From Atopsyche davidsoni (lineage: Eukaryota > Arthropoda > Insecta > Trichoptera > Hydrobiosidae): DNA of 64,000 nucleotides. Of this stretch, positions 1 through 13,200 are shown piece after piece (position 1 is the stretch's first letter; each line of letters opens with the position of its first letter). A model generated the notes under the pieces. The model worked only from the letters and a program-made list of their open reading frames with translations. It did not search any database and had not been told where the DNA came from. The position numbers and the translations under genes are program-made. Where the stretch lies: positions 8,471,001 to 8,535,000 of the forward strand of contig JAILWY010000007.1 in NCBI GenBank assembly GCA_022113835.1, given 5' to 3'.

Positions 1-3000
1 AAAACAATAACCCCGATGTGAACTATTAAACATCCGGATTTCAACACGATAATACAGGGAAAAGAGCCGGCTTAGCAACAGAGGAACGACTGTCGTTTAT
101 GCATTTATATAAATCGAATTTAAAACAAACTTTCAAAAGAAAAAAAGCAAACATGTCACGTTAAACATCAAATGCCATTCACAGATAAAAAGGTGGTTTA
201 CCTTTTTTTTAGCTACATGAGTGTGTATAATGATATAGAGCGCGTTTGAGGCAGCATCAGCACCGGGGCCTGCCCCAACGCGCATCAACGCCCCCGCCCC
301 CGCCCCGGGCCGCTGGGCGAGGCCGCCCCCGCGATCGATGGGGCACGCCGACGAGGAAATGGCCCTATTACAGCCGGTAAATTGGAAATTGCGTGCGCTT
401 TGCGGTGATTTCGAATATTCATACATGATAAACTCTGTTTTTTAAGGGTGTCGCTTATGTACTTTCAGATTTTAGATAACGCGATGTTTTTTTTTTTGAC
501 AAGTCTGATGATTGATTGTTTAATTATGAGTACATCAAACGACACTTCTGATTGATTAGCATAATCCGTAATTTTAATATTAAAATAAGATTGTCGCTGT
601 GTGATCTAATTAAGACGCACGGATTAATACCAAACTCAAGGAAGCGTCACCGTAAGCCTTAAAAGAAGAAAGAAATTTTAAATACATGATATATATCATT
701 CATTTAAAAAAAATATATATATTTTTAAAATAAAAAACCTATTTTTTTTTTAAATAAATCACTACAAAAAATATAAATTGCTTTGGAGGTCAAGAATTGA
801 TAACCAGTCTCTCTTTTTCGGGTGTCGTGAGTTGAAACAGGCTGCGGTACCTGCCGTGAGGTAAACTGTGGCGCGGTATCTGGGTGTATTATAACAAGAT
901 ATGATAAACACAATGAGGGAAGCGGAACGAGATTCGTTAATTACGTACATCAAAAAGCTTCCACTTAGTGTGTCGCAGAGCCTCGGCATTAATTGAATAA
1001 GCCTGCATACTACAGCGAGAATATAAAAGAATACTTTAAATAGAGAAGAGGCCGCTAATTTACAAATCCAATTAGACTTTTTCTAGTTGGCATTTTTCCA
1101 CGTTTCTAATTTCTCGAGACTTCTTTACTTGGCGAAGTTTTCTTTTCTCGTTGTCGGTGCGCTTTTAAAGATGGTTTAGCAGCACCAAGCCGTCAACAGA
1201 CAAAACTTACTACACCGAGCTTTCAGTGGTAAGGCTGTCTCGCGACCGCAACTAGAATTTTATTTCTAGAATCCAGCTACCCTTTAGAGGTATCTAACTA
1301 ATCTTACACAATTGACACACGACAGTCAGTCGTAAACTGTTGTATATTTTTTAAGCGACACTTTATGGAGTTTAGACATCTTCGCAGTGGCGTGACGGGA
1401 TTTCTGTAGTAGACCAGGCTTGTTAGAATTTGAACGGAAAAAAGAACCTATAAATTATGGCTAATATCACGCTAAATACCCACATACTGCGATGCTTGCA
1501 CGACTCTATGTAGATCGATTGACAAGAAAATGCACAGTTAATGAATATTCAGACAGCTTCTACGCAATTTTATTTTCATGTGCAGTATTGAATTGTTAGA
1601 CATATTTTCATGGGAAATTAACGCTGGTTGTGGCTGATCGCGCGTGACAATAATTTTAGCATTATATTTTCACTAACTGGCAAGTCTCAGATGAGTATAA
1701 AAAAAGCGAATTTAAAAAATACAGGTAAGTATTTGATACGAATAAACGTGACACGAAGCCCCGGATCTCACCTGCCACCATCCCCCTGTAGGATGCGAGG
1801 GCCCCGGGGGCTTCGCGGGATGGAAAGTTTTTCAGGGGGATCGGAGGCCAAGATTGATTCAGACGTAAAACGCGTAATTTAGTTATACGTTTATTTAAAT
1901 TGGAACCGAAATTGCATTTGATATCAGGAGGGAGATAGCTTGAATCACTCGCTAGATTTATAATGCCGGATATCACTATAATTAGGTTTGAAATATGGAG
2001 AAAATTTGAATACAGCACGTAGTCAACAACAAAGGAAAAAGATAGCACTCAAGGTATGTTAAATTTGTTGCACACGCACGGACTTTTTATGTAGAAGGAA
2101 AACACTACGATCAACGGTATTTTTATGATTAATCATCGCATACAGTGTGTCCTTATTGTTCGAGCAAGAGTACAAAGGATGTAATTTTACATGGATATTG
2201 TACGGGTTTCGTAAACCACAACGCTATATTTCCATATACGCATATCGGTTGCGCGGTGTTCTGAAGCTTCCTCAAAAAAGGAAATCCGTGTTCCGCCGTG
2301 CGCCGCCACCCGGCATCAGCGCGGAGTGGGAGTGTTGAAAACTGCAGAGCGACAGTATCGCTGACATTGCTCATACAACGCTTCGTCTAATTATTTATGT
2401 TTGCTGACGTTGTCAATAGCAACTTACAGTAATGACATTAACATAAAGGATATCAATCCAACAGTTGATAAAGCAATTACCGTGTGCTTAATTATACATA
2501 CAGACTTAACTACAAGCCAAAAATAGAAACTCCGTAGAGGGCGGAGATCTGAGGAGGTACATTCGACAAAATTAAAGCTTAGATAACAACTTTGTTAAAA
2601 ATGATTCGTGCTGAAATTCGACTTCGTGGTGGCAACTTCGTCTTATTTTTTATCATTATGTAACTGATCTTAAGCCGATAGTTTCTGCAGCTATAGAAGT
2701 ACCGCGGGATTCCCTTCCTTCGCAGATGCGTTAGCGAATATTTCCCAGAATACGGGGAGCTGAATAAACCGTCCAGCGTTTGAACGGCTCCAGCCGACCC
2801 GAGGCCCGGATTTGCATACCGGCCGGCGACCGTCCTCGCTCGGCGGTCTCGCAGGAGAACTCACGGGCGAGCACGCTTCCCTCGTTAATTTATCGCAATC
2901 GTTGATTTTTAATACGGCGGCGGGGAAGGGGCGGAACGCCGAACGGAATTAACGGTGGATTTGTGTATCGCATTGGATTCGGAATTAATTTTCTAAATAG

Positions 3001-3901
3001 ATACGACGCATTTCCGATTAATAACAATAAAGCGCTATTTTGTTTGCATTCATTATCAAATTATATGAAAATGATAAGCTTGTGACGTATTTTAAAGCTT
3101 GAGTAAATTTACGCTTGAAATTTATACCCGTTTTCAGTAGTAATTTTACCGAAGAGCGAGCTCATAAAACTAAAGCAACGCAGAGGATAAGCGGCCGTTT
3201 ATGGTAAACATAGCATAACAGAAGAAAAAAAAACTTTTAACGGCAGTACTGCCGTTGCAGAAATGCGCAATATGTGCGCGCGTCGTGTTGTGATTATATT
3301 TTTCGGACCGCAAACGTCAGAGAAGAGCTGGGAGCGAAAAACAGACGAGAAGCGAGAACCGGCGCGGCCGTGACCGCGCGCCCAGATTTAGAACTCGGCT
3401 AATGAGTAAAAAGGTCGCAGCTGCCGGCCGCGTGCTCGGCGGAAACGCAAGTATTGACGAAAAGCGAGCGGCCACTTGGTTTTTTTTTTTTTTTTTTTTT
3501 CTTCACAAAAACAGATATTGGTATTATCACACAATCATGTTCATAATTAGAGTTGTATAGATGTAGTAAAAAATAATAAAAGTTGCATACTAATTGCCGG
3601 AGTGTGGCCGGTGAAGCAAGTGCGAGCGATCCGACGGCGCGCGCCACGCAATAATCAAACGTGCTATGTATAATAAATGGCGGTACTTCTACACGGTTTA
3701 ACAAAAAAACATCATTATCTTCATAGCGTGTTAGCAAAAAGTGGTTATTTTTGAAAAATTATTGGCAGCAACAAAACTTGGAACTGCGTGATGTTTATTT
3801 TTATAAACCATATCCGTATTTCTCGGTGATTTAGTACTTCATTTACTTAATTGCATTGGATTTAAGTTTTCAAAATGACACCCCCACTATCCTCTCAAGA
3901 C
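1..3901. other. non-coding, probable sgg intron 1
   Basis: AT-rich with GC-rich islands at about 230-350, 2750-2960 and 3280-3460, and a T-run at 3479-3500. A two-stem fold lies at 1754-1815. No ORF here has recognisable protein character. Confidence 0.5.
1754..1815. repeat. two-stem GC-rich hairpin
   Basis: CGAAGCCCC at 1754-1762 is an exact inverted match of GGGGCTTCG at 1807-1815. Inside it, CATCC (1779-1783) pairs with GGATG (1791-1795). It is a nested fold in an otherwise AT-rich stretch; the function is unknown. Confidence 0.5.
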
Positions 3902-3913
3902 TTAACCCTTTGC

Positions 3914-3982
3914 ACTCGAGAGGTGCGGATTCCGCACCACACGATGTAATGCCGCAACTCGAGAGGTGCGGATTCCGCACCA
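3914..3982 (+). repeat. piggyBac subterminal direct repeats containing palindromes
   Basis: A 26-bp unit (3914-3939) is repeated exactly at 3957-3982. Each unit contains GGTGCGGA and TCCGCACC separated by one base, an inverted repeat. A third half-site, GGTGCGGA, lies at 3991-3998. Subterminal repeats of this kind are typical transposase-binding sites in the family. Confidence 0.75.
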
Positions 3983-4437
3983 ATTTGCTTGGTGCGGAAA
4001 TTCGATGTGCGGTGATAACTATTTATGGTTTTTTATCTGGTGATTTCTTGTTTATGTTTATGTGATCTTGTTCTTTAAAGTTCGTTACTAAGCACTGCCC
4101 ATATAATTTTACAAAGATCATGTTATCCCCCTTTCAAACTACGCTAGAATTTCTTATCCAAGATTAGTGCGGCACCATAAAGCGAACTGCATTTTTGATC
4201 TCAGTTCGACCTTGACAGCCATGGCAAAATGACTAGATGTGTACCTACCTAATCAACCCATATATTTTTTGCTTGTACTTTTTATCGTAATCATTCATTT
4301 GAGGGTCCTTATTTGCTTAAACTTATATTGCACTGAAGAATAGACTTTTTTCTCCCTCACAATATCAATAACCTTTCCATTCACTTATCGTGCCATTATT
4401 TTGTTTGCTTTATAATATATAATAATATTATGATAAT

Positions 4438-4788
4438 GTGTATCTCATTAAACAGCTGAGAGGAGAACAGTCGCTTAATCACTTGCGGTATATGAAAACC
4501 TTAGTTCGGCAATTGACTGGAGATTTTCGTCAGACACGTGCTAGAGCTTCACTTCAACCTGCGATTCCGAAAATCCGCCTAAGTGGAAGGCTGCATAACA
4601 TTATAACAGAAGTTAGGAAGGATTACAAAGTCTGTTCTCAAAAAAATAAACCCGGCAAAAGACATCAAACGACATACTTTTGTGATACTTGTCCCGAAAA
4701 GCCGGGCATGCATCTCGGCAATTGTTACATGAAATATCATACAAAGCAAAATTACAAAGACTTATGTTTACGAACCTATCTTCGTTAA
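4438..4788 (+). pseudogene. piggyBac transposase C-terminal remnant
   Basis: About 115 codons remain open. They contain RLSGRLHNIITE and then the Cys-rich, zinc-binding tail: a CDTC pair, a later HLGNC and a YHT near the end. This tail binds element ends in piggyBac transposases. The N-terminal region and the catalytic DDD core are absent, evidently lost by internal deletion between the left end and about 4437. No upstream promoter or start is evident, so this is a remnant, though its frame is intact. Confidence 0.85.
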
Positions 4789-5310
4789 GATGTAAATATA
4801 CATTAAATATTAAAATTAAAAAAATTATGTGTCAATTTGTGTGTGTGAACATTTTAAGTTAGAGGTAAAAAATTCACCGAAAGTGATGCGAAACGCTTCG
4901 AGTTGCTGATTAGTCCGCGCGGAAACGGTCTCGAGCGCAAAGGGTTAATACTAATCCAGTAGTTGCGCGTTTAAATTGGGAGGTCTAAGCTAGTGAATCA
5001 ATAAAATAAATCTGGATTACAAACACGCAATGCATTGAAATCTATTAGTCCTCAATTGTAACTCTTTTGGGATCAATAGAGACGCGGCTCTTGTATTTTA
5101 TACACAATCGTAGAAAATTTCAGATTTTAAGAATAAATGCGCAACTGTTCGCGCAAACGGCGAATTTCTTCAACTTTAAAATGAGCCCAAAACTAGTTTG
5201 TTTGCATGACTCACACTGTTTAAAAACAAATTATTCAAACCGCCTGTGGTTCTTTAGGTGTACAGCGGCGTGCGCGAGCGACAGAGTGCAAGCTGGCTCG
5301 TGAGGTCCGG

Positions 5311-5365
5311 CGGGAGGACCGGGAGGAGCGGGAGCGGGAGGACCGGGAGGACCGGGAGGCCCGCG
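5311..5365 (+). repeat. GGGAGGACC minisatellite
   Basis: Imperfect tandem copies of a 9-bp unit, GGGAGGACC, about six in number, in a G-rich strand. It produces an artificial Gly/Pro collagen-like ORF on the minus strand. Confidence 0.8.
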
Positions 5366-7237
5366 AGGACTCGCCCGGCGCCCGATGAGCCGCTCGCGAG
5401 GATTCGCTGAATAACTTATTGTTTGCACATCGGGGTGTGCAGCAATATGAAATACTCCAGTATTCAGGAATCTAATAACGCCTCTAGGATACGCCCGCCT
5501 TCAATTTTCGATTAATATTTTAAAGGCAAGGTACACCCAATTTTACTTTTAAACGATTTTGATTTAACACAGCCCAAAGACGAGAATCGTTATTAAAAAA
5601 ATCTTTGCCGCAAGAATAAAGAACAGAAGGTTTATTTTTAAATACATCTACAGCAGAAAATTAATCCAATTATTTAACTAATTTTCCCTATCCTCGATCA
5701 AGAATTATTATTTTGTATTGAATTATTTTGACGAGAGCCGGGTGAACTGGCAGTGCCGAGTAGGGAGCCCGTCCAGGGAGATCTTCGGCTTCGGCGCTCG
5801 TCCCGTGACTCATTTGCCATGACTTCTAGCTTCTGGGCGATTGAGATTTTAAAACACCGATATTTCTCTGCCATTAGCGGCGAAATGGAGGAAAACAGGT
5901 TAAAGTGTAATTATACCGGCGGCGATATTTCAGTGTGAGGATATTTTTTATGGATTACTGGGAAACATTGGTGTATAGAAAAACAACAAAAAAATACCCA
6001 TAAATTAAATTAATAACTAGTTGTGGGAATTATCAAAAAATATATTTAAAAAGAAAATCTTATTAGATTTTTGGAAAAGTCTAAACAAAACTAGTTATTT
6101 ATTTTTTTGGGAGTCTAAAATTTTAACGGCAAAAAGAAAACTGATAATCTTAAAAATATTATATTATTTGTATTCTTGAAGGTACCTCACCCCTTTAGAC
6201 TTCGATCCCTCACGGAAGATATTTAAAAAAAAATGATTTAATTAAAGCGCTGGGGCATTAGTAGTGATTATGAAAATTGCATGCCGTGACACGAGGGGAT
6301 AATAAAAGGTAGCGTCGCCTTTGACAGAGCGGCTCCGATACAAAGGACGGGCGCACCGGGTGGTCGCGTGCCGGAGCCGCCGGTGCTCCTCCGTCCCGCC
6401 ATAAAGCCGAAAGAAATTTCAAGACCTCAACTGCCTTCAGTTGTCAGCGGGCCGCGGAGAGATATATATTTCAGGCGGAAAGCCTTCTCAGCTGAGAGTT
6501 TTTGTATCGATTTTATAAGCCCCATTATGTAATGGGTTTGCAGCACACGGCGTGGCAGAAACTTTTCGCATCTTCTGAATGTCAGCCTTTTTGCAGCTGA
6601 GGGATTCATTGGCACTTCAACAAAACATTAGAAAAAAACACACTAATATATATAAAGTGTGCAATGTAGTGAAAAAGTGATACTAGGAAGAGATATAAAT
6701 ATTTTTATGCTAATAACCATATTACCGAAATATGTAGGTATAGTATATTTCAGGTATGTTAACTATCCCGACTCATGGCGGGATTTATCACAGAAATTTG
6801 CAGTCGCTAAAATAGAACTCGCGTGATATCAGTCACTAAAAAAGGTTTTGTGAATAAAATAATAAATTTTTTTTTTTAAAAAGATTCTGCAATGTACAAT
6901 ACTAAGTAGTACATATTGCAGAGGTTGTTTACCTCCTTATCTTTTACGGGGAATCGAGGTGCATTTTTCGAGTAAGTGTTAACCGTTTCTGCGAACGGTA
7001 CATTTTAGCATTCTGAGAATCCCCACATCCTTTCTCCAAACAGGTCCGGAGCTGTCCGGCTTGCCGCAAGTCGACCGGGTGGGCGGCGACCGTCCTGCGG
7101 TGCATACTTTATGACCGGGTTCACTTTTAATCAGCCACCCCGCGGCGGGCGGCGGGCGGGGGTGGTGCGCAGGGCTGCATATTTAATGCGACGCTCGGGA
7201 CTTGTATTCGAGTCACCCGGAAAGCTGTCTTCGGGTA

Positions 7238-7259
7238 ACGGATGCCCGCAGGCATCCGT
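7238..7259. repeat. perfect 9-bp hairpin with tetraloop
   Basis: ACGGATGCC (7238-7246), loop CGCA, GGCATCCGT (7251-7259). It is a perfect inverted repeat with a 4-nt loop in a GC island. Confidence 0.7.
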
Positions 7260-10200
7260 CCCGTGACCGAGGTTTATTAAAATGAAATATTAAGTATGCT
7301 GAATAATGGAACAAATCACGTCCGCAATTTAATCATTCTCATTATAACATGAAAAGACGCAACAATTCAAAGAATAATATATTTATTAAATCTGCATAAA
7401 GTGATAAATATTTATAAAAAAAGTGATATATGTAGTAAACGTACATCATAAAATCGGACCCCCGATTATACCACTTTCAATATTCCATATTCAAGACTAT
7501 AAGTACTATATATTAAGCACTTACTGACGTAATGTAACCTGGTTTAAAATTAAGGATTGAAAAAGATTTAAAATTTCTCAATTAATCCATATTTGCCCAA
7601 TTTATTATTTTTTTTACATATTAAAAAAGCTCAATTGATTTATGATATCCGATTATAATAGTGTTTATTTTAGTTTGAAAATTATATGTGCAATTATATA
7701 CGGTAGTATTATAAGTAAGTTATTTTTGGCAGTTAATTATTGGCAAGAGCATTTTAGATTTTAAGCAAACAAAGAAAACGTACGCTGCGCTGCAAAGACA
7801 TCACAAGCAGTGCCGAATCGATATCCACTAGCGTAGTTTTTTTTTGTATTACAAGTACGCAAAATACGACATTCCAACTAGTTTATGTTCTTATACATAT
7901 ATATTCGAAATAAAACAGCCACTCCATAGACCACAATTTTCCCGGGTAGAAAGCGCGGAGTCGGGGTTTCGATTCGAAATTACAGGCGAAACTCTTTTCG
8001 CACCTAAAATAATTGTTTTGTATTAAAATTGAACGAGACATTTATGTAACCTTTAACGTTTACTTATTTTGACTTTAACGCTGTTAAAACATAATTTATT
8101 AAACAAAATGGCCTTTAGTCGAGGAAGACTAATTTAGTTTGGTCGTTCGGCGCCACAACGGGGGAGGAACGACGGCCGGGATACTCTGAATATTTTAAAG
8201 GGACGTGTCAAGGACTCGCTGAGACCCGGCCTGCCCCGCGGGGAATATACAAATCTCAATAGCAATTTTCGATTATCTAAAATAGACTTTAATGCATTTT
8301 AAACTACACGCTGTTCCGAGCGAATTCCAAAAACAAACGAGAAAGACATTTTATACACCAAAGCAACCCTTAGCATACAAGAGACGTTGAGAAGGTAACA
8401 AAACGTTTTACTATTTTTCTGAGTCAATGAAACGTACGAAGTGGGACTTGGCATTTATTACTCGTTTAACGAGAGCTCCGTTTTAATTTCTAGCGACAAT
8501 GTTCTTTTTTTTTATAAATAATAAAAATACATTTACAAAGAAAGAAAGAGACATTCGAATACACAAATTGGTTTGTCTCACATTATTGAATCAAAAGGAT
8601 TGTTTTAGTAGACCAATTTTTCAAATATAATTAATTAGTAAAGTTTAATAGCAGTAGGATTTTGATCAAAGAGCGAGTGCAAATTTCTTGTACATCGGGT
8701 CACTTGTACTGGCAGTATGCGAGTATATTGTTAAAAGTTACTGTTAAGAATCTACATAAAAACGCGTGAAAATTGAACACATTTTTCCGGTTTTTAAATT
8801 GAAAGATGAATTACTTTAAGATAAAATATATTATTTTGTTTTCTTATTTAAACGCAAGTGTGTGGATTTTTTCTGTTTCTCCGCTTCCCTTTATAAAATA
8901 TTAATTATTTTTTTCATTAGTTTTTTTGTGTTCCGCTGAGAATTCCTAACGGATTACTACAACTAATCATTTGCCGTACTCCGACAATATCATTAACTCT
9001 CTCAGAGGCATTTATCTTATCCGCGAAAAATAGAAAATTTATTAGTGCCTAAAAATAAAAGTAAAAACATGTTCTTTATTACATAATTTCCTTTGATTTA
9101 TCCATTTTTAGATTAAACTATTTCAAAGCAGACCGAGAGTCAGCCAGAAACTGTCTCATTTTTATAAAATTCTTATATTGTTTTACCAACCGAAAACTTA
9201 TCCTAAGACAATAATACCGTGGGTGGCCAATAACTTGTCGGACTAAGCTAACGACCCATAAGGATATTAACTTTGACCGTCAGAATTTTCAATTCAAGTT
9301 ATTTTCTTTTGGGGGTTGAGATTTAAGATGTTGCTATTTAATATTGGGATAGCGGCGAACTACCGACTGGAAAGTAAAAAGGTTATCAGGCATACGATAT
9401 TAGGAAAATTTTATTCTGATTAAAACAGAAAGAACAGGTAGACGAGGCACGTCTCAGTACGGAGGAAACATCGAACGAATAAATTTATCACAGTGCAAAA
9501 ACACTCGGATGTGACATCGATCTCTGCGATTTGGTCCATTTTAGATTACAACTTATTTTCGTTATCATTTCTATTCAACAACGTAAGGTTACAAAAACCT
9601 TACAATATTTTGATTGGATTATTACGCTAAATGCAAAAGAATTATAAATTACTATATTCGTAATACTAAATGATTAAGTTATACATATAATATCAAATTA
9701 TATTAGACACATGCAATTTGCATGCAAAATGGATGTGGGTCTATATTTTTGTATTATTTCGTTTTTAATTCACTTTATTTCGGGATTTTTCGTTACAAAC
9801 TTTCGTTATTACAAATGGCATACGGGTATCGTAGTTTGTTAGATATCGACAGATAGGTACACGGACATCGCGTCCCTTCTGATGGTAGACTAGCTCTAAA
9901 GCCTATGGGGTCCTCACGATCATTTATACGGTTTAAAGGGCAAAGGTAATTTTACAAGATTACGCACTGAAAACATATTAAAATTTAGCAATCATTAAAT
10001 AAACTCTGGTTTCCTAGTTATCGGATTAAACAAAGAAATCTAGTATTTGTACATGCGCGAGATTTAAAATCAAAGGAAATAACTTTGCGAAGTAATGATT
10101 TCTAAAACTATTTTCAAATATAAATCAGCAACAAGTAATTCTAAATGTCGACTAAATTTTAATTTTATGGGAAACTGTATCTTAACAATCCAAAGTTAAT

Positions 10201-13200
10201 TAAAAACTTAGTACTTAACAAATATGTTAGTAATAAAATTCACCATAACCGATGGGTAGACCTTGGTCGGCTCGTTAAACTAATTTTAAACTTAAAGTTA
10301 CGTACGTCTAAAAAATAAAGAATACATTTATGGTCACGTGCGTAATATAATTTGATTGTGATTTACCCGAGAATCTCGATCAAGAGAAGTTAGACAAGCT
10401 AGAGTCAACATCGCCGGTACTCGGACCGTGGCAACTCGATCGCCGGGATCGAATCGGACGACTACTTTGTGTGGCAAATACGAGTAGAGTGATCCGGACA
10501 AGTCGCAGTGCCGATGCGACGCGCGGCGCGAGCGCAGACTTCAAGCCGTTATTTGCGGGAGAGGCTAATTGAAAAGCTCCCCGCTCACGGCTCACCCTCA
10601 GTCGCCCTCCCCCGCGGCGTGCGCTCGTGGGGAAAGTCGCAATCGGAACTGTTTATCCCGACTTTTTATTAGGAAATTAACCGGGAAGTTTGTTCAACTC
10701 TTCGGGACTGAAAAAACCTAGCACGTTTTATTAGACAAGAAAACATTGAAAGCGAAAGACAATTTACTTCTGAATATATTATGAACGGGGAATTCTTAAT
10801 AGACGACATGTGCGATTAATTTGGGATTAAAATGTATATCCCGTATGCTATTTTAAATTCTCTCGTATAAAAATTTGCATTCTGTAAGCAGATAGGTAAT
10901 CGTTACACATCGCGCGAGTAGCCGCCTCGCGAGTCGCGCTCGGCTTGCGCAGGCGCTCGCGCGGCGCACATAACACTTCGGTTCTGATACAAATTGATTT
11001 TGCTATATTTAGAAATCCAAGTGGACAAATAAACTGTTATACTTGAGAGCATTACCGATTCTTATCATTGTAAAATAAAATGAGTCTTTTGATTTGATTC
11101 ACCCGAAAGGCGGTGACGCAAGACATTATGCAGAGAAATGTCAACAATCCCAAATCGATAAGTACCGGCCAGAGTGGCACAGCACGGCGGGAAAAACGGA
11201 AAAAAAAGGGAAGAGGAGCTCGGGCCAGGCGGGATCCGCTCCGAGCCGACTCGAATGAAAGCCGGAGTGCGGGACGCGCGTGCGCCCGCCCCGAGCCCGC
11301 CCCGCCCGCTGGAATCGGAACAAAACGATCATGTCGTACTACTGCACCGACATCTCCGCGACTCGCAGGCGACGTTCTGCAAAATTACAATGCTCACTAT
11401 TATATTGTTTAATTGTGTGGTTGAAGATAAGTATGCTTTTAAATATCGCTTACCTTATTTGGTACCGAGTCCTATGTTATAAAATAAACGCTTCGTCCAA
11501 ACCTGATCGATTTCCATACCGCTTCTTCGGTTGTCAGTTTGGTAAGGCTGCGTATGCTAATATTTATAGGCCGTGCATCGGCCGAATGAATAATAAATTT
11601 GTTGTTTGCAAGTCAAGATTAATTGAACTCATGTACGAAGAATGACCACCTAACGGGATATATTGAACTACATCTCATGACTCATTTTGTAAGGAAACTG
11701 AGCGGATCGTCGGTCTGCAGACGGCGCGGTATTCCGCAAAAAGTCAAAATATTTGTATTTTCGACGCGAAGAAGCGTCTTGCTTTCTCGAAGATAGGAAA
11801 AATATTTAAAATGAGCCATAATAAATGATATCGCAGCTGCCCTCGAAGGCACTGGATGTAGCGGCGGCACTTATCTCGCGCGATTTGGTTTTTCCGGCTT
11901 CGGTAGATGACCGACGTCATGCATTATGTAGGCGGCGGGCTAGGACGAGAACATCGGGAGGCCCGGCCGCGCTTCTGGGGGCGGGTCGGGGGTGTGCGCT
12001 CGACTGTACGATTTGCAACTTCAGGAATATATTTAGAATTAACGCTTGATTGATTTTTTTGGACAAGATTAGGGGAGATAATTGTATATTATTATTATTT
12101 TTGAAAAAAAAATTTGTTCAGTTATACGTAGACATATCGTGTAGTTTTCTCAACACATTTTTATACAAACCTTTTATACAAATACAAAATCACACAATAA
12201 TTGACAAATTTATGTATATAAAAAAAACACAGTCGGTGCGTTTATATACTTGAGAAATTTTATAATATATAAAGTGGTTTTTATGACGACAGTAAATAAG
12301 ACAAAAAAAAAAGCAAAAATGCAAGATAATTTTGTCGCATGACTTAGATCTAAAAAAATCTGGAAACGAACAGTGACTACATTATTATGACTCACAGTCA
12401 TATTTGACAATGTTTTTGTTTAGATATAGTAATAACACAATAATCTACGGAAATCATTAAATAACATTACAATAACAACGTGTTAACTCAGGCAGAACAT
12501 TATAACAAGAGTCGACATTTATCGACTGTGATAACAAAATCAAAACTTACATGTGATCTTCTTACCTCTATAGGTGTAAGGATCCAAACCATAACAACGG
12601 ATGTTGCTTCGATATACGCAACGGGATAGTGCCTGGGGTACTCAAAACTAGATTAAAAAACGGGACAGTAAAAATACCAAAAATAGAATAAATATCGAAA
12701 GAAGGGTTGATGCAGCTACTAGAGAAGAGCTCTGGGCACACATAGCACACAAGAAATCGCTATCGGAAGAGAACACACAAAACGATATCACTAATGACAC
12801 GACAGATCATGCTGGTACAGAGAGAAAATGACATATATACCAGATTATTTTGCTCACAATATAAAATCTATTGACTTTGCTTTTTATGTACAGTTTTGAA
12901 TTTCGGATTCGTATCCCAAACTGCGGGAATCGCAGTGCGATTTTAAGAAGTATATTTACATCACCGTCGGCAATTTCTGCGCTTTGCATAATACATGATC
13001 GTTTGCATGCCATTGTGAGTGGGCGTTGACAAACGCATCAAGTATGATGAAAGACAATTGATATTGAATAAAAACAATCGACACGAATTCGGTGTTAGTA
13101 TCAGTGTGAGTTGCGGTCGCATGGATTATTGTGATGCGCGGACTTCCGGCGCTCGAGTAATTTAGAATATGTGAAGTCAGGTGAGCGGCCACGGCGCGAG

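Larger units (their letters stand above)
3902..4948 (+). mobile_element. piggyBac-family element, internally deleted
   Basis: Flanked by TTAA at 3902-3905 and 4945-4948, the piggyBac target duplication. The terminal inverted repeats are CCCTTTGCACTCGAG (3906-3920) and its complement at 4930-4944, with one mismatch. The total is 1047 bp, far short of an autonomous element (about 2.5 kb). Only the transposase C-terminus remains, so it is non-mobile by itself but could be mobilised in trans if the ends are still active. Confidence 0.9.
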
